A stretch of 64,000 nt of DNA, from positions 277,864 through 341,863 of the forward strand of contig NZ_JADKYW010000005.1 in assembly GCF_015355785.1 (NCBI RefSeq), read 5' to 3'. Below, one piece after another: positions 25,984 through 34,048 of this stretch. Under the pieces are notes generated by a model, which saw only the letters and a list, made by a program, of their open reading frames with translations, had not been told where the DNA came from and searched no databases. Origin of the DNA: Arthrobacter gandavensis (GTDB lineage: Bacteria; Actinomycetota; Actinomycetes; Actinomycetales; Micrococcaceae). Numbering within the stretch: the stretch's first letter is position 1; the number at the start of each line of letters is the position of its first letter. The position numbers were made by a program, and so were the translations under genes.

Positions 25984-27270
25984 GTGAGCACTAATCCTAC
26001 GCGCGTCTTCATTGCACGGCTGCTGGGCCTGGATGTCTTCGATCCCCTCGGGGACAGGCTTGGCCGCCTTCGGGATGCCGTGGTGCTGGACCGCGGGGCT
26101 CGCCGCCCGCCCCAGGCCGTGGGCATCGTCGTCGAAGTTCCCGGCAAAAAACGCGTCTTTGTGCCCATCACGCGCATCACCTCCATGGATGCGGGCCAGA
26201 TCATCTGCACCGGTCTGGTGAACCTGCGCCGGTTCCAGCAGCGCGGAGCGGAGATGCTGGTGGTCGCTGAGCTCTTCGACAGCCGGGTGGTCCTGGCCGA
26301 CGGAAGCGGCGAGGCAACCGTCGAAGACATCGCCATTGAGCAGAACCGTGCCGGTGACTGGCATGTATCCAGCCTTTTTGTGCGGCGCGGCGGAGGCGGC
26401 TCACGCCTTCGTGGCCTGCGCCGCAAGGGCGAGCTGCTGATTATCGAGTGGCCCGAAGTTGGCCACTGGGACATCACCGGGCCGCAGGCCGCCACCCAGT
26501 TCGTCGCCCAGCATGATGACCTCAAGCCCGCGGACTTCGCAGAGGCGCTGCACGAAATGAGCGGAAAGCGCCGCATCGAGGTGGCCAGCGAACTGCAGGA
26601 TGAACGCCTCGCGGACGTGCTGCAGGAGCTGCCCGACGATGACCAGGTGCAGATCCTGCAGTCTCTGGACGTAGAGCGCGCCGCTGACGTCCTGGAGGAA
26701 ATGGATCCCGACGACGCCGCTGACCTGCTCAACGAGCTTCCGGAGGAGCAGAAGGAAGAGCTCCTGCAGCTGATGGAGCCCGAAGACGCCCGCGACGTGC
26801 GGCGGCTGCTGCAGTATGAGGAAGACACAGCCGGTTCGCTGATGACTCCGGTCCCGGTGATCCTGCCTCCGGAAGCAACAGTCGCCGAGGCCCTGGCGCA
26901 CGTGCGCCGGGAGGAGCTCACGCCGGCCCTCGCGTCTTCCATCTACGTCTGCCGGCCGCCGCTGGAGACGCCCACGGGCCGCTACCTCGGCGTCGTGCAT
27001 ATCCAGCAGCTCCTGCGCACCGCTCCCCCGGAGGCGCTCGGCAACATCCTGGACACGGATCTGGAGCCGGTGCGGGACTTCGCGAACATCGCGGAGATTT
27101 CCCGAATGCTGGCTACCTACAACCTGAACTCGCTGCCGGTGGTCAATAACAGCGGGCGCCTGGTGGGAGCAGTGACAGTCGACGACGTCCTGGACCACCT
27201 GCTCCCGGATGACTGGCGTGCCTCTGAAGACACCGGTCCCATAAAGTGGCAGGGAAGGAACAATGGCTGA
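25984..27270 (+). CDS. MgtE N-terminal and CBS domain protein lacking the channel domain
   Basis: 428-aa soluble protein. The N-terminal ~130 residues look like tandem PRC-barrel-type beta domains (VFDPLGDRLGRLRDAVV, VFVPITRITSMDAGQIICTG). Residues ~180-285 are the helical MgtE N-domain of Mg2+-sensing proteins, with repeats such as ADVLQELPDDDQVQIL and ADVLEEMDPDDAADLL. A CBS pair follows to near the C-terminus. The five-helix MgtE channel is absent, so it may sense Mg2+ or nucleotides instead of transporting. The same order (this gene, DUF1003, Mrp) occurs around Rv1232c in mycobacteria as I recall. Confidence 0.87.
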   Translation: MSTNPTRVFIARLLGLDVFDPLGDRLGRLRDAVVLDRGARRPPQAVGIVVEVPGKKRVFVPITRITSMDAGQIICTGLVNLRRFQQRGAEMLVVAELFDSRVVLADGSGEATVEDIAIEQNRAGDWHVSSLFVRRGGGGSRLRGLRRKGELLIIEWPEVGHWDITGPQAATQFVAQHDDLKPADFAEALHEMSGKRRIEVASELQDERLADVLQELPDDDQVQILQSLDVERAADVLEEMDPDDAADLLNELPEEQKEELLQLMEPEDARDVRRLLQYEEDTAGSLMTPVPVILPPEATVAEALAHVRREELTPALASSIYVCRPPLETPTGRYLGVVHIQQLLRTAPPEALGNILDTDLEPVRDFANIAEISRMLATYNLNSLPVVNNSGRLVGAVTVDDVLDHLLPDDWRASEDTGPIKWQGRNNG

Positions 27271-27859
27271 GAAGAACCGCCCCCGTACTGACGGCCTCGA
27301 CACTCCGCGCACCGCCCGCACCAGGTGGTTCCCGCGGCTGTCTCCCAACCCTGACGCCTTCGGCCATGCCACGGAGAACTTCGCGCGGTTTATGGGCACC
27401 CCCCAGTTCCTGCTCTACATGACGGTGTTCTGCGTCGTCTGGCTCGCGTGGAACACCTGGGGGCCGGAGCCCCTGCGGTTCGACAGCGTGGCCCTGGGCT
27501 TCACGCTGCTGACCCTGATGTTGTCGCTGCAGGCCTCCTACGCCGCTCCCCTGCTGCTGCTGGCGCAGAACCGGCAGGACGATCGTGACCGCGTCTCCAT
27601 GCGCCAGGACCGAGAGCGTGCCGAGCGGAACCTGCTGGACACCGAGTACCTCACCCGCGAAATCGCCGAACTGCGGATCGCGCTGCGGGAAGTCGCCACC
27701 CGCGACTACGTCCGCTCCGAAATCCGCGGCCTCCTGGAGGAACTCCTTGAGGCCAATGACAACCGTGACGACGGCCAGCGGCGCAGCACCCGCCGCCGCG
27801 GCCAGGACGGCAGCCCAACGCCGCCGTCAAAAGCCGTCCAGGGTGCAGGAGAAGACTAG
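27263..27859 (+). CDS. DUF1003 membrane protein
   Basis: 198 aa with two membrane helices (about residues 49-66 and 77-100) and the DUF1003 core (FARFMGTPQFLLYMTVFCVVWLAWN, then LTLMLSLQASYAAPLLLLAQNRQDDRDR). A long charged helix with coiled-coil character (residues 103-165) and a basic tail follow in the cytoplasm. The ATG overlaps the previous gene by eight bases and has GGAAGGAA before it, so the two genes are co-translated. Function unknown; association with a CBS/MgtE-N protein suggests an ion-related complex. Confidence 0.88.
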   Translation: MAEKNRPRTDGLDTPRTARTRWFPRLSPNPDAFGHATENFARFMGTPQFLLYMTVFCVVWLAWNTWGPEPLRFDSVALGFTLLTLMLSLQASYAAPLLLLAQNRQDDRDRVSMRQDRERAERNLLDTEYLTREIAELRIALREVATRDYVRSEIRGLLEELLEANDNRDDGQRRSTRRRGQDGSPTPPSKAVQGAGED

Positions 27860-27862
27860 GCA

Positions 27863-29011
27863 GTGCCCCACATCAACGAACATCTGGTGGAACTGGCCCG
27901 CGCGGCCATGGAACGGGTCATTGACCCCGAACTGCGGCGCCCCATCACCGAGCTTGGCATGCTGCGCAGCGTGGAGGTCGACGACGCCGGCAGCGCCCGG
28001 ATCGGCGTTCTGCTCACGATCGCCGGCTGTCCGCTGCGTGGAACAATTACCGCCGACGTCGAACGCGAACTTACCGGCGTCCCGGGGATCGCGTCCGTGC
28101 ACGTCGACTTGGACGTCATGAGCCAGACACAGCGCGAGGAACTCAAGGAGAAGCTGCGGGGCCCCGGCGGTGCCCGCGGTGTCCCGTTCAGCCGTCCGGG
28201 TTCCCTGACGAAGGTCTACGCCGTTGCCAGCGGCAAGGGCGGAGTGGGCAAGTCCACCGTGACCGTGAACCTCGCCGCGGCAATGGCTGCCTCGGGCCTG
28301 CGTGTGGGGGTGGTGGACGCCGATGTCCACGGCTTCTCCGTCCCGGGCCTGCTGGGCATCACAGCGCCTCCCACGCGTGTTGACGAAATGATCCTGCCGC
28401 CGGTGGCCTACGGCATCAAGACGATTTCGATTGGCATGTTCCTGGACAAAAACCAGCCGGTTGCCTGGCGCGGGCCGATGCTCCACCGGGCACTTGAGCA
28501 GTTCCTGACCGATGTGTATTTCGGTGACCTCGACGTGCTGCTGCTCGATCTGCCCCCGGGCACCGGGGACATCGCGATTTCGGTCGGCCAGCTGCTGCCC
28601 TCTTCCGAGATCCTGGTGGTTACCACGCCGCAGGCAGCCGCGGCAGAGGTTGCCGAACGAGCTGGAACCGTAGCGGCGCAGACCGGCCAGAAGGTGGCCG
28701 GTGTCATTGAAAACATGTCCTGGCTGGCGCTGCCCACCGGCGAACGGATGGAGCTTTTCGGCTCAGGCGGCGGCGCGCTGGTTTCCGAACGGCTGGGATC
28801 CGTCCTGGGCTACGATGTTCCGCTGCTGGGCAGCATCCCGCTGGATGTGCGGCTGCGTGAGGGAGGGGACGCCGGCCTCCCGGTGGTACTCGATGAGGCT
28901 GCCGCCGGAGCGGACACCGCAGCCGGCGAGCTGCGCCGGATCGCTTCCGCTCTCGCCGGGCGGCCGCGCGGGCTGTCCGGACTCAACCTTTCGGTAACTC
29001 CGCGCCGGTGA
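27863..29011 (+). CDS. mrp: Mrp/ApbC family P-loop ATPase (Fe-S cluster carrier type)
   Basis: 382 aa from GTG 27863. An N-terminal MIP18/DUF59 domain (residues 1-90, with GCPLRG) is followed by the ParA-like ATPase domain with deviant Walker A SGKGGVGKST (123-132). Known relatives carry Fe-S clusters between proteins on a CxxC pair that follows ENMS. Here ENMS (283-286) is followed by WLALPTGERMELFG, with no cysteine, so cluster binding by the standard motif is not possible. It starts three bases after the DUF1003 stop and converges on tatB. Confidence 0.9.
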   Translation: MPHINEHLVELARAAMERVIDPELRRPITELGMLRSVEVDDAGSARIGVLLTIAGCPLRGTITADVERELTGVPGIASVHVDLDVMSQTQREELKEKLRGPGGARGVPFSRPGSLTKVYAVASGKGGVGKSTVTVNLAAAMAASGLRVGVVDADVHGFSVPGLLGITAPPTRVDEMILPPVAYGIKTISIGMFLDKNQPVAWRGPMLHRALEQFLTDVYFGDLDVLLLDLPPGTGDIAISVGQLLPSSEILVVTTPQAAAAEVAERAGTVAAQTGQKVAGVIENMSWLALPTGERMELFGSGGGALVSERLGSVLGYDVPLLGSIPLDVRLREGGDAGLPVVLDEAAAGADTAAGELRRIASALAGRPRGLSGLNLSVTPRR

Positions 29012-29042
29012 CTCGGCCCCGCTGGCCCGCAGCCGGCTGGTA

Positions 29043-29489
29043 CTAGGTAGCCTCGGCGTCGAACGGTGCCGGCTCACCCGCGCCAAGCCGCTCTATCCGC
29101 TGAAGCGGTGACGGCGCGGGCGGAGCCGCTGCCTGGCCGCCGGGAGCAGGCACTGCAGGGCCGGCTCCATACGGCGCAGCGGCCGGCCGGGCGGATCCCT
29201 TGCTGCGCGCAGCGGCCGGGCGCACTGCCTCTTCGACGTCGTCGAGCAGGGCTTCCTTGATGATACGCCGGGGGTCGTACTGCCGGGGATCAAGCTTCCG
29301 CCAGTCCACCTCGTCTATTTCCGGACCTACTTCTTCGCGCAGCTGTTCACGGGCGCCCGTTGCCATGCGGCGGAGCTCGCGGACCAGGCGCGCCAGCTGG
29401 GATGCGTATTCGGGCAGGCGTTCGGGTCCAAGAATGGCCACGGCAAGGACCGCCAGGATGATCAGCTCATAGCCATTAATTCCGAACAC
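29043..29489 (-). CDS. tatB: Sec-independent protein translocase subunit TatB
   Basis: 148 aa. A single N-terminal membrane helix (about residues 4-20, ELIILAVLAVAILGPERLP with the conserved Glu and GP hinge) is followed by an amphipathic helix and a charged, Pro/Ala-rich tail. With TatC elsewhere it would recognise twin-arginine signal peptides and export folded proteins. TatB rather than TatA is favoured by length and by its place after the sigma/anti-sigma pair, as in mycobacteria. The start is GTG 29489 with TAACCT six bases upstream: a leaderless transcript separate from sigE. Confidence 0.9.
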   Translation of the reverse strand: MFGINGYELIILAVLAVAILGPERLPEYASQLARLVRELRRMATGAREQLREEVGPEIDEVDWRKLDPRQYDPRRIIKEALLDDVEEAVRPAAARSKGSARPAAAPYGAGPAVPAPGGQAAAPPAPSPLQRIERLGAGEPAPFDAEAT

Positions 29490-29495
29490 TTTTGA

Positions 29496-29501
29496 AGGTT
29501 A
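29496..29501 (-). promoter_or_regulatory. Leaderless -10 of tatB
   Basis: TAACCT on the minus strand, six bases before GTG 29489. Confidence 0.6.
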
Positions 29502-29539
29502 CCTTTTCCCGCGGGATTGGGGCCACTTTGGCAACGGGC

Positions 29540-30451
29540 TCAAAGGGGATGCCCGGCGCCGGCCAGCAGTGCCAGGCCGTTCAGGACGCGGTCCACGGCC
29601 CCGGAGCCGGGGTCCTTTGCAGGCACCAGCAGGCGGGCTGACTCGCTGAGGGACAGTTCAGCCACCGCGGAAGAGAGGGTTTCCCCTGGAGTCGAGGACG
29701 TCAGTGTGTAAGTAACATTCCGTGCAGAGAGCACGGCTTCCCCGGGACGGGCGTCATCCCGCCAGATCCTCGGAGCGTTTTCGGTGGCCACGGTGACAGC
29801 GCTGAAACCCTCCTCGGCTACCGGCCGCCCACTGACGGCATGCAGCACCTCGGGATTGGCGTCCCCTTGCCGGGGACGCTGTTCATAGACAGTGAGGGTC
29901 TCGCCGTTGCGGTTCAGTTCCATGGCAACTGCCGGATGCCCGGCCACCTGGAGGGTCCGGGCCGAGGCCAGCGTGAATCCAAGAGCGTCCAGGTCCGGGC
30001 AGGACCATCCGTCTTTGCGCAGCCCTTCCACGTCTTCGGCGGAAAGGCTCCCGGCCCGCTGCTCAGCCAGCTGGTTCCAGCCCGCCAGCAGGTGTGCCTG
30101 CTGGGGTCCCGTAAGCGGGTCATCCGCAATCGATCCAAGAATGTAGGCGCCGGCCAGGACAAATCCCGAGACCATCGCGAGGATCCCGCCGACTGCTGCG
30201 GCGTACCGGGCGCGGCCTGCTCCGGGGGAAGGAGCCGGCCTGGCTGCGCTGTCTGCGACGATTCGGCTGGCCAGGTCTTCCCGGGGGGCCGGAACCTTCA
30301 GTGCCCGAAGGCGACTGCGAAGGCGGCGCTCCTCCTCCACCGCACAGCGGCACGCGGCGCAGCGCGAGAGATGGGTCTGGATGGCGGCACGCCGGCGGGC
30401 CGGTAACTCCTCGTCCAGGAATGAACGAAGATGACGTTTTGGGTGGCGCAT
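29540..30451 (-). CDS. Zinc-binding anti-sigma factor with membrane anchor
   Basis: 303 aa, encoded five bases after the ECF sigma gene. The N-terminal ZAS domain has HxxxCxxC (H27, C31, C34), the zinc motif by which such proteins hold their sigma factor. A membrane helix follows at about residues 83-107, and a ~190-residue C-terminal domain predicted outside the cell (WSCPDLDALGFTLASARTLQVAG), which could sense envelope stress or feed regulated proteolysis. The mycobacterial RseA, by contrast, is shorter as I recall. Binding to the neighbouring sigma factor is inferred. Confidence 0.88.
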   Translation of the reverse strand: MRHPKRHLRSFLDEELPARRRAAIQTHLSRCAACRCAVEEERRLRSRLRALKVPAPREDLASRIVADSAARPAPSPGAGRARYAAAVGGILAMVSGFVLAGAYILGSIADDPLTGPQQAHLLAGWNQLAEQRAGSLSAEDVEGLRKDGWSCPDLDALGFTLASARTLQVAGHPAVAMELNRNGETLTVYEQRPRQGDANPEVLHAVSGRPVAEEGFSAVTVATENAPRIWRDDARPGEAVLSARNVTYTLTSSTPGETLSSAVAELSLSESARLLVPAKDPGSGAVDRVLNGLALLAGAGHPL

Positions 30452-30456
30452 ATGCT

Positions 30457-31068
30457 CTAGCCGGCTCCTGCCACGCGCGGAAGCTTCAGGCTCACCGAGG
30501 GAGCGCGGCGCTGCGTCGGATCACGGTGCGCAAGCTTCTCCTTCAGCATGCTGCGGCCCCTGTGGATGCGGGAGCGGACAGTACCGAGCTTCACGCCGAG
30601 CGCGTGTGCCACTTCGTCATAGGAGAGACCTTCCAGATCACAGAGCACGACGGCGGCACGGAAGTCCGGGGGCAGTTCCTCCAGCGCACGCTGGATGTCA
30701 ACGTCAAGGTTGTTGAACTCGAAGCTGCGCTCCGGCCCAGGTCCGGAGGAAGGCAGCCTGCTCTCGGCTTCTTCGCTCATGCCGTCGAACCGGATGCGGC
30801 TGCGCCGCCGGGCCTGGTCGAGGAAAAGATTGGTGGTGATGCGGTGCAGCCAGCCGTCCAGGGTTCCGGGCTGGAAGTTGGCAAGGGAGCGGAAGACGCG
30901 GACGAAGACTTCCTGCGTTAGGTCCTCGGCGTCGTGCTTATTGCCGGTCAGCCGGTAGGCCAGCCGGTACACCTTGGCAGAGTGGGTCTCCACCACTTCC
31001 TGCCAGGTCGGACGCACCCAGTCGTTTACCGCGGATGCTTCAGCAGCGCCGTCAAGTGTCCCCGTCAC
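30457..31068 (-). CDS. sigE: ECF RNA polymerase sigma factor (SigE-like)
   Basis: 203 aa. Sigma region 2 spans about residues 30-90 ([32 protein letters not shown]), and region 4 about 128-180 ([44 protein letters not shown]). The N-terminus has [17 protein letters not shown] 31068 is preceded by GGGAGGAGG. It forms a two-gene unit with the anti-sigma factor, is divergent from the O-methyltransferase and close to tatB, matching the sigE locus of mycobacteria. I found no convincing ECF-type autopromoter. Confidence 0.93.
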   Translation of the reverse strand: MTGTLDGAAEASAVNDWVRPTWQEVVETHSAKVYRLAYRLTGNKHDAEDLTQEVFVRVFRSLANFQPGTLDGWLHRITTNLFLDQARRRSRIRFDGMSEEAESRLPSSGPGPERSFEFNNLDVDIQRALEELPPDFRAAVVLCDLEGLSYDEVAHALGVKLGTVRSRIHRGRSMLKEKLAHRDPTQRRAPSVSLKLPRVAGAG

Positions 31069-31438
31069 GGTCCTCCTCCCTTCGTAACGTTTTTCTGCCC
31101 CCTGGACCGCGCGGCGTGGCGCGGAACGGGCTGGCGATCGTCAGTAGGTCCACGTCCATGGTGGCGCATAATTCTGAGAGTTCGCTGTTAGCACGCCCCA
31201 TGAAAGGAAACAAGCAGGCTCCGGAGAAATACCCGGAGCACACCGGGGCGCCGCACGGGGACGAAAGGCTGGCGGGAATCGAACCGCCGTGGCCTTAAGC
31301 TTGTAATGCCGCGGTTCCCGCCGCAGCATTGCACAGCACCTGGCAGCTGCCGGCTGTGTTCCCCGGACCGGCCCGGCCATGTTCTGCCGGGACGCGGAAC
31401 CCTGCACTTTTTATTTGAGCGAAAGAGACAGTACGCCC
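31069..31438. other. Intergenic region between sigE and the O-methyltransferase
   Basis: 370 bases with no gene. It holds the divergent promoters of both genes, which I could not assign. A 7-bp hairpin (GCTCCGG 31218-31224 with CCGGAGC 31233-31239) lies in the middle. A minus-strand sequence at 31271-31288 resembles a tRNA T-arm, but no acceptor partner exists. GAAAGAGA before ATG 31439 is the ribosome site for the methyltransferase. Confidence 0.6.
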
Positions 31439-32083
31439 ATGAGCGCCGACAAGCAGAGCACGTGGTCCTACACGGAGGCGCTGCCGTTCGAGGACGAAGT
31501 GCTGCTCCGTGCACGGGAACGCTCACACGAGCTCGGTGTGAACCCGGTCAGCACCGGGGTTGGGGCTGCGCTCACCGTACTGGCGGCGTCGTCGAAGGCC
31601 CAGACCGTGGTGGAGATCGGAACCGGCGCCGGCGTGTCCGGGGTATGCCTGCTGCGGGGCCTGGGCACGGGCTCGGTGCTTACCACCATCGATTCGGATG
31701 TGGACCATCTCCGCGCAGCACGGCAGGCATACTCAGAGGCGGGCATTCCCGGCAATCGGACCCGCACCATTTCAGGCCGGGCGGCCCAGGTGCTGCCGCG
31801 CCTGACGGATAACGCCTACGACCTCGTCTTCATCGATGCGGACAAGCCGTCGTTCCTGCTGTACGCCGAACAGGCAGCGCGGCTGCTCAAGCCGGGAGGG
31901 CTGATGATCATCAACGGTGCATTGGACAACGGCAGGGTGGCGGACCCCGCCGCCCGCGGCCAGCTGACCGTGGCTATGCGCCAGGTCGGGCGGTTCATCC
32001 GGGACAACGACTTCCTGGTCTCAGCCCTGCTGCCCACCGGAGACGGTCTGCAGCTGGCGGTCAAGACAGCCGGCGGCCGTTAG
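31439..32083 (+). CDS. O-methyltransferase (SAM-dependent, class I)
   Basis: 214 aa of the catechol-type O-methyltransferase family (Rv1220c-like). The SAM site is VVEIGTGAGVSG (57-68), with the acidic VLTTIDSDVDHL and the FIDADKPSF metal/substrate segment. The frame extends to 31379, but I start at ATG 31439, which has GAAAGAGA upstream and gives the family N-terminus. Substrate unknown. It is divergent from sigE, and its TAG stop overlaps the pepA stop (TTAG). Confidence 0.9.
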   Translation: MSADKQSTWSYTEALPFEDEVLLRARERSHELGVNPVSTGVGAALTVLAASSKAQTVVEIGTGAGVSGVCLLRGLGTGSVLTTIDSDVDHLRAARQAYSEAGIPGNRTRTISGRAAQVLPRLTDNAYDLVFIDADKPSFLLYAEQAARLLKPGGLMIINGALDNGRVADPAARGQLTVAMRQVGRFIRDNDFLVSALLPTGDGLQLAVKTAGGR

Positions 32084-33687
32084 GCGGCCTGTGACCGCAG
32101 GCGGGCCGCCCGTGCACGGAGGAAAGCGATGAGCAGCCGTGCCCCGAAGCCGGTGGCTCCCTTCGAATATTCGTGCGTATCCGCCGGCACTTCCATAGGC
32201 CCTGCAATGTCCAGGTGGATCCACGGTGTCCCGTCGACGAACTTCTCCAGGAACAGCGCAGCCAGGATCGCACCGCCGCCGGCCTTCGCTCCCACCGGGG
32301 CAACATGTGCGAGATCCGCGGAGGTGGATTCAAGCAGGAAGTCATACTCAGGCACCAGAGGCAGCTGCCAGAGCGGCTCGCCGCTGCTGCTCGCGGCGGC
32401 TTCCAGGGCGCTAAGCAGCTGCGGGTCATTGCCGAAAAGTGCTGCGTGCCGCTTGCCCAGGCCCAGGGCCGCGGCACCGGTGAGGGTCGCGACGTCGATC
32501 AGCGCCGAGGGGCTGAGCTTCTTCACGGCGTAGGCCAGCGCATCGGCAAGGACCATGCGTCCTTCGGCGTCCGTGTTGCCGATCTCCACCGTGGTGCCGT
32601 TGTAGGTACGCACAATGTCGCCGGGGCGGTAGGAGGAGCCGCCCAGCGCGTTTTCGGCCAGGGCGAGCAGGCCGGTTACTTCGAACGGCACCTGGAGCTC
32701 GGCAGCGGCCTGGACGGCAGCCAGGACGACGGCGGAGCCCGCCATGTCCATTTTCATCGCCGGCATGGATTCGCGCGGCTTGAGGGAGATTCCGCCGGAA
32801 TCGAAAGTGATGCCCTTGCCTACGAGGACTACGTTCTGGTCCGTCGCGGCCGTGGCGGGACGGTAGGTGATCCGTACCAGGCGGGGACCGTTGGCCGAGC
32901 CGGACCCCACGGCGGAAAGTCCGCCGAATCCTTCGGCCCGGAGCCGCTGGGGATCCCAGACCTCAACGCCCAGTCCACGGGAAGATGCCACCTCAGCGGC
33001 CTGGGCGGCCATCCACTCCGAGGTGGCGGTGTCCGGCGGGGTATTGGTCAGGTCGCGGGCCAGCCAGGCGGCCCGGGCCGAGGTTTCGGCAAGTTCCAAT
33101 GCCTGGGGCAGCAGGCCGGTAACTTCCATTTCCGCTGCCATCGGCTCTGCGGGCTTCTGCTTTCCCGTTCGGGGCGCCCGGTATCCGCCGAGGAAGAACC
33201 CTTCAAGGAATGCCTGCTGGGCCTGGGAAGTCAGGGAATCTATGACGCTCATCCGGATCTTCCGGGCACCGAATGTTGCCCGTGCCAGGCTGGCGCCGGC
33301 GCGCCTCAGGCTTTGGTGCGATTCGTCGCCGACACCCAGGTAGATGAGCTTGCCCGGAAGATCGTCCGACCCCCGCGGCGCCTCGACAACCAGGTGCTCT
33401 CCGGCCTTACCGGTGATGCCTGCAGCTTCGGCACGGGCCGCCACGTCGATTCCGTAGCTCACGGCGGCTTCCACCGCTCCGCGCCTGGGTTCGGGAACCT
33501 GGCGGTCCCCGGGCGGACCGGGAGCGATGGCGACGGCGAGGACATCCACGCCTTCGGCACGAAGGCCGTAGTTTTCGGCCGGGGTCTCGGGGCGCTCCGC
33601 CAGCGAAGCGAGCCCGGTCACCGTTGTCATCCTGCGGATAGCCGGCGCGGCTCCCGCAGGCCTTGAAGTCTGCCTGTTAGGACGCAT
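32080..33687 (-). CDS. pepA: Leucyl aminopeptidase (M17)
   Basis: Two-metal cytosolic aminopeptidase of 535 aa. The N-terminal domain is followed by the catalytic domain with KGITFDSGG (291-299), MKMDMAGSA (D314), and the family signature NTDAEGR (371-377). The ATG at 33687 is preceded at six bases by TAGGCT with no ribosome site, supporting this start over the internal ATG at residue 20. The -10 overlaps the stop codon of the upstream DUF3117 gene, so pepA can have its own leaderless mRNA besides readthrough. Confidence 0.94.
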   Translation of the reverse strand: MRPNRQTSRPAGAAPAIRRMTTVTGLASLAERPETPAENYGLRAEGVDVLAVAIAPGPPGDRQVPEPRRGAVEAAVSYGIDVAARAEAAGITGKAGEHLVVEAPRGSDDLPGKLIYLGVGDESHQSLRRAGASLARATFGARKIRMSVIDSLTSQAQQAFLEGFFLGGYRAPRTGKQKPAEPMAAEMEVTGLLPQALELAETSARAAWLARDLTNTPPDTATSEWMAAQAAEVASSRGLGVEVWDPQRLRAEGFGGLSAVGSGSANGPRLVRITYRPATAATDQNVVLVGKGITFDSGGISLKPRESMPAMKMDMAGSAVVLAAVQAAAELQVPFEVTGLLALAENALGGSSYRPGDIVRTYNGTTVEIGNTDAEGRMVLADALAYAVKKLSPSALIDVATLTGAAALGLGKRHAALFGNDPQLLSALEAAASSSGEPLWQLPLVPEYDFLLESTSADLAHVAPVGAKAGGGAILAALFLEKFVDGTPWIHLDIAGPMEVPADTHEYSKGATGFGARLLIAFLRARAARLRSQAA

Positions 33688-33693
33688 GCACCA

Positions 33694-33699
33694 AGCCTA
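33694..33699 (-). promoter_or_regulatory. Leaderless -10 of pepA, inside the DUF3117 stop
   Basis: TAGGCT on the minus strand, six bases before ATG 33687. Its first three bases are the TAG stop of the preceding gene. Confidence 0.6.
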
Positions 33700-33864
33700 G
33701 CTGGTGACGCCGAGGAGGCATTCCTTGAGCTTGCCCGCTTCTTCGGCGTTGAGTTCAACGACGAGCCGGCCGCCGCCGTCGATAGGCACCCGCAAGATCA
33801 GGCTGCGCCCTTCTTTGGTGACCTCCATGGGTCCATCACCCGTACGCGGTTTCATCGCAGCCAT
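33697..33864 (-). CDS. DUF3117 small protein
   Basis: A 55-aa gene too short for routine ORF cut-offs. The translation begins MAAMKPRTGDGPMEVTKEG, continues RSLILRVPIDGGGRLVVEL and ends with NAEEAGKLKECLLGVTS, a clear DUF3117 family member. The ATG at 33864 has AGGGGA 9-14 bases upstream. The family is widespread in actinobacteria and usually sits beside DNA glycosylase Tag, as here; its function is unknown. A short hairpin (CGGGG 33894-33898, CCCCG 33904-33908) lies in the leader. Confidence 0.9.
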   Translation of the reverse strand: MAAMKPRTGDGPMEVTKEGRSLILRVPIDGGGRLVVELNAEEAGKLKECLLGVTS

Positions 33865-34012
33865 ATTGAAGTTCCCCTTTCAAAAGTGCACCGCGGGGTT
33901 ATTCCCCGAGTAATCACCGTTTCCTGCTGCCGCGCCGCCCCCATTGTTGTTAGGGTGCCGAGCGGCAATTGGTGCCATTATTCCGTACAAACCGTAAGCA
34001 GGCGAAATTTCG

Positions 34013-34030
34013 GTGTGTCTGGGGACACAC
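34013..34030 (-). terminator. Hairpin after tag
   Basis: GTGTGTC (34013-34019) pairs with GACACAC (34024-34030) with loop TGGG. A second small palindrome CGAAATTTCG lies at 34002-34011. It is 19 bases past the tag stop and probably ends that transcript. Confidence 0.5.
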
Positions 34031-34048
34031 ATCCGTGCGGATCACGGC

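Noticed and set aside
31271-31288. tRNA T-arm-like sequence on the minus strand (GGCGGTTCGATTCCCGCC)
   Set aside because: The loop would be eight bases, no complementary acceptor strand or D-arm is found upstream, and the anticodon-like segment pairs over only three bases. It is a hairpin that resembles a T-loop by chance, or at best a worn remnant.
31069-31438. SigE-type (GGAAC...GTT) autoregulated promoter upstream of sigE
   Set aside because: GGAAC occurs, but on the plus strand or without a properly spaced second element; nothing convincing on the minus strand.
32173-33666. 497-codon open frame antisense to pepA
   Set aside because: Mirror frame of a conserved aminopeptidase; Gly/Arg-rich with no domain or start signal.
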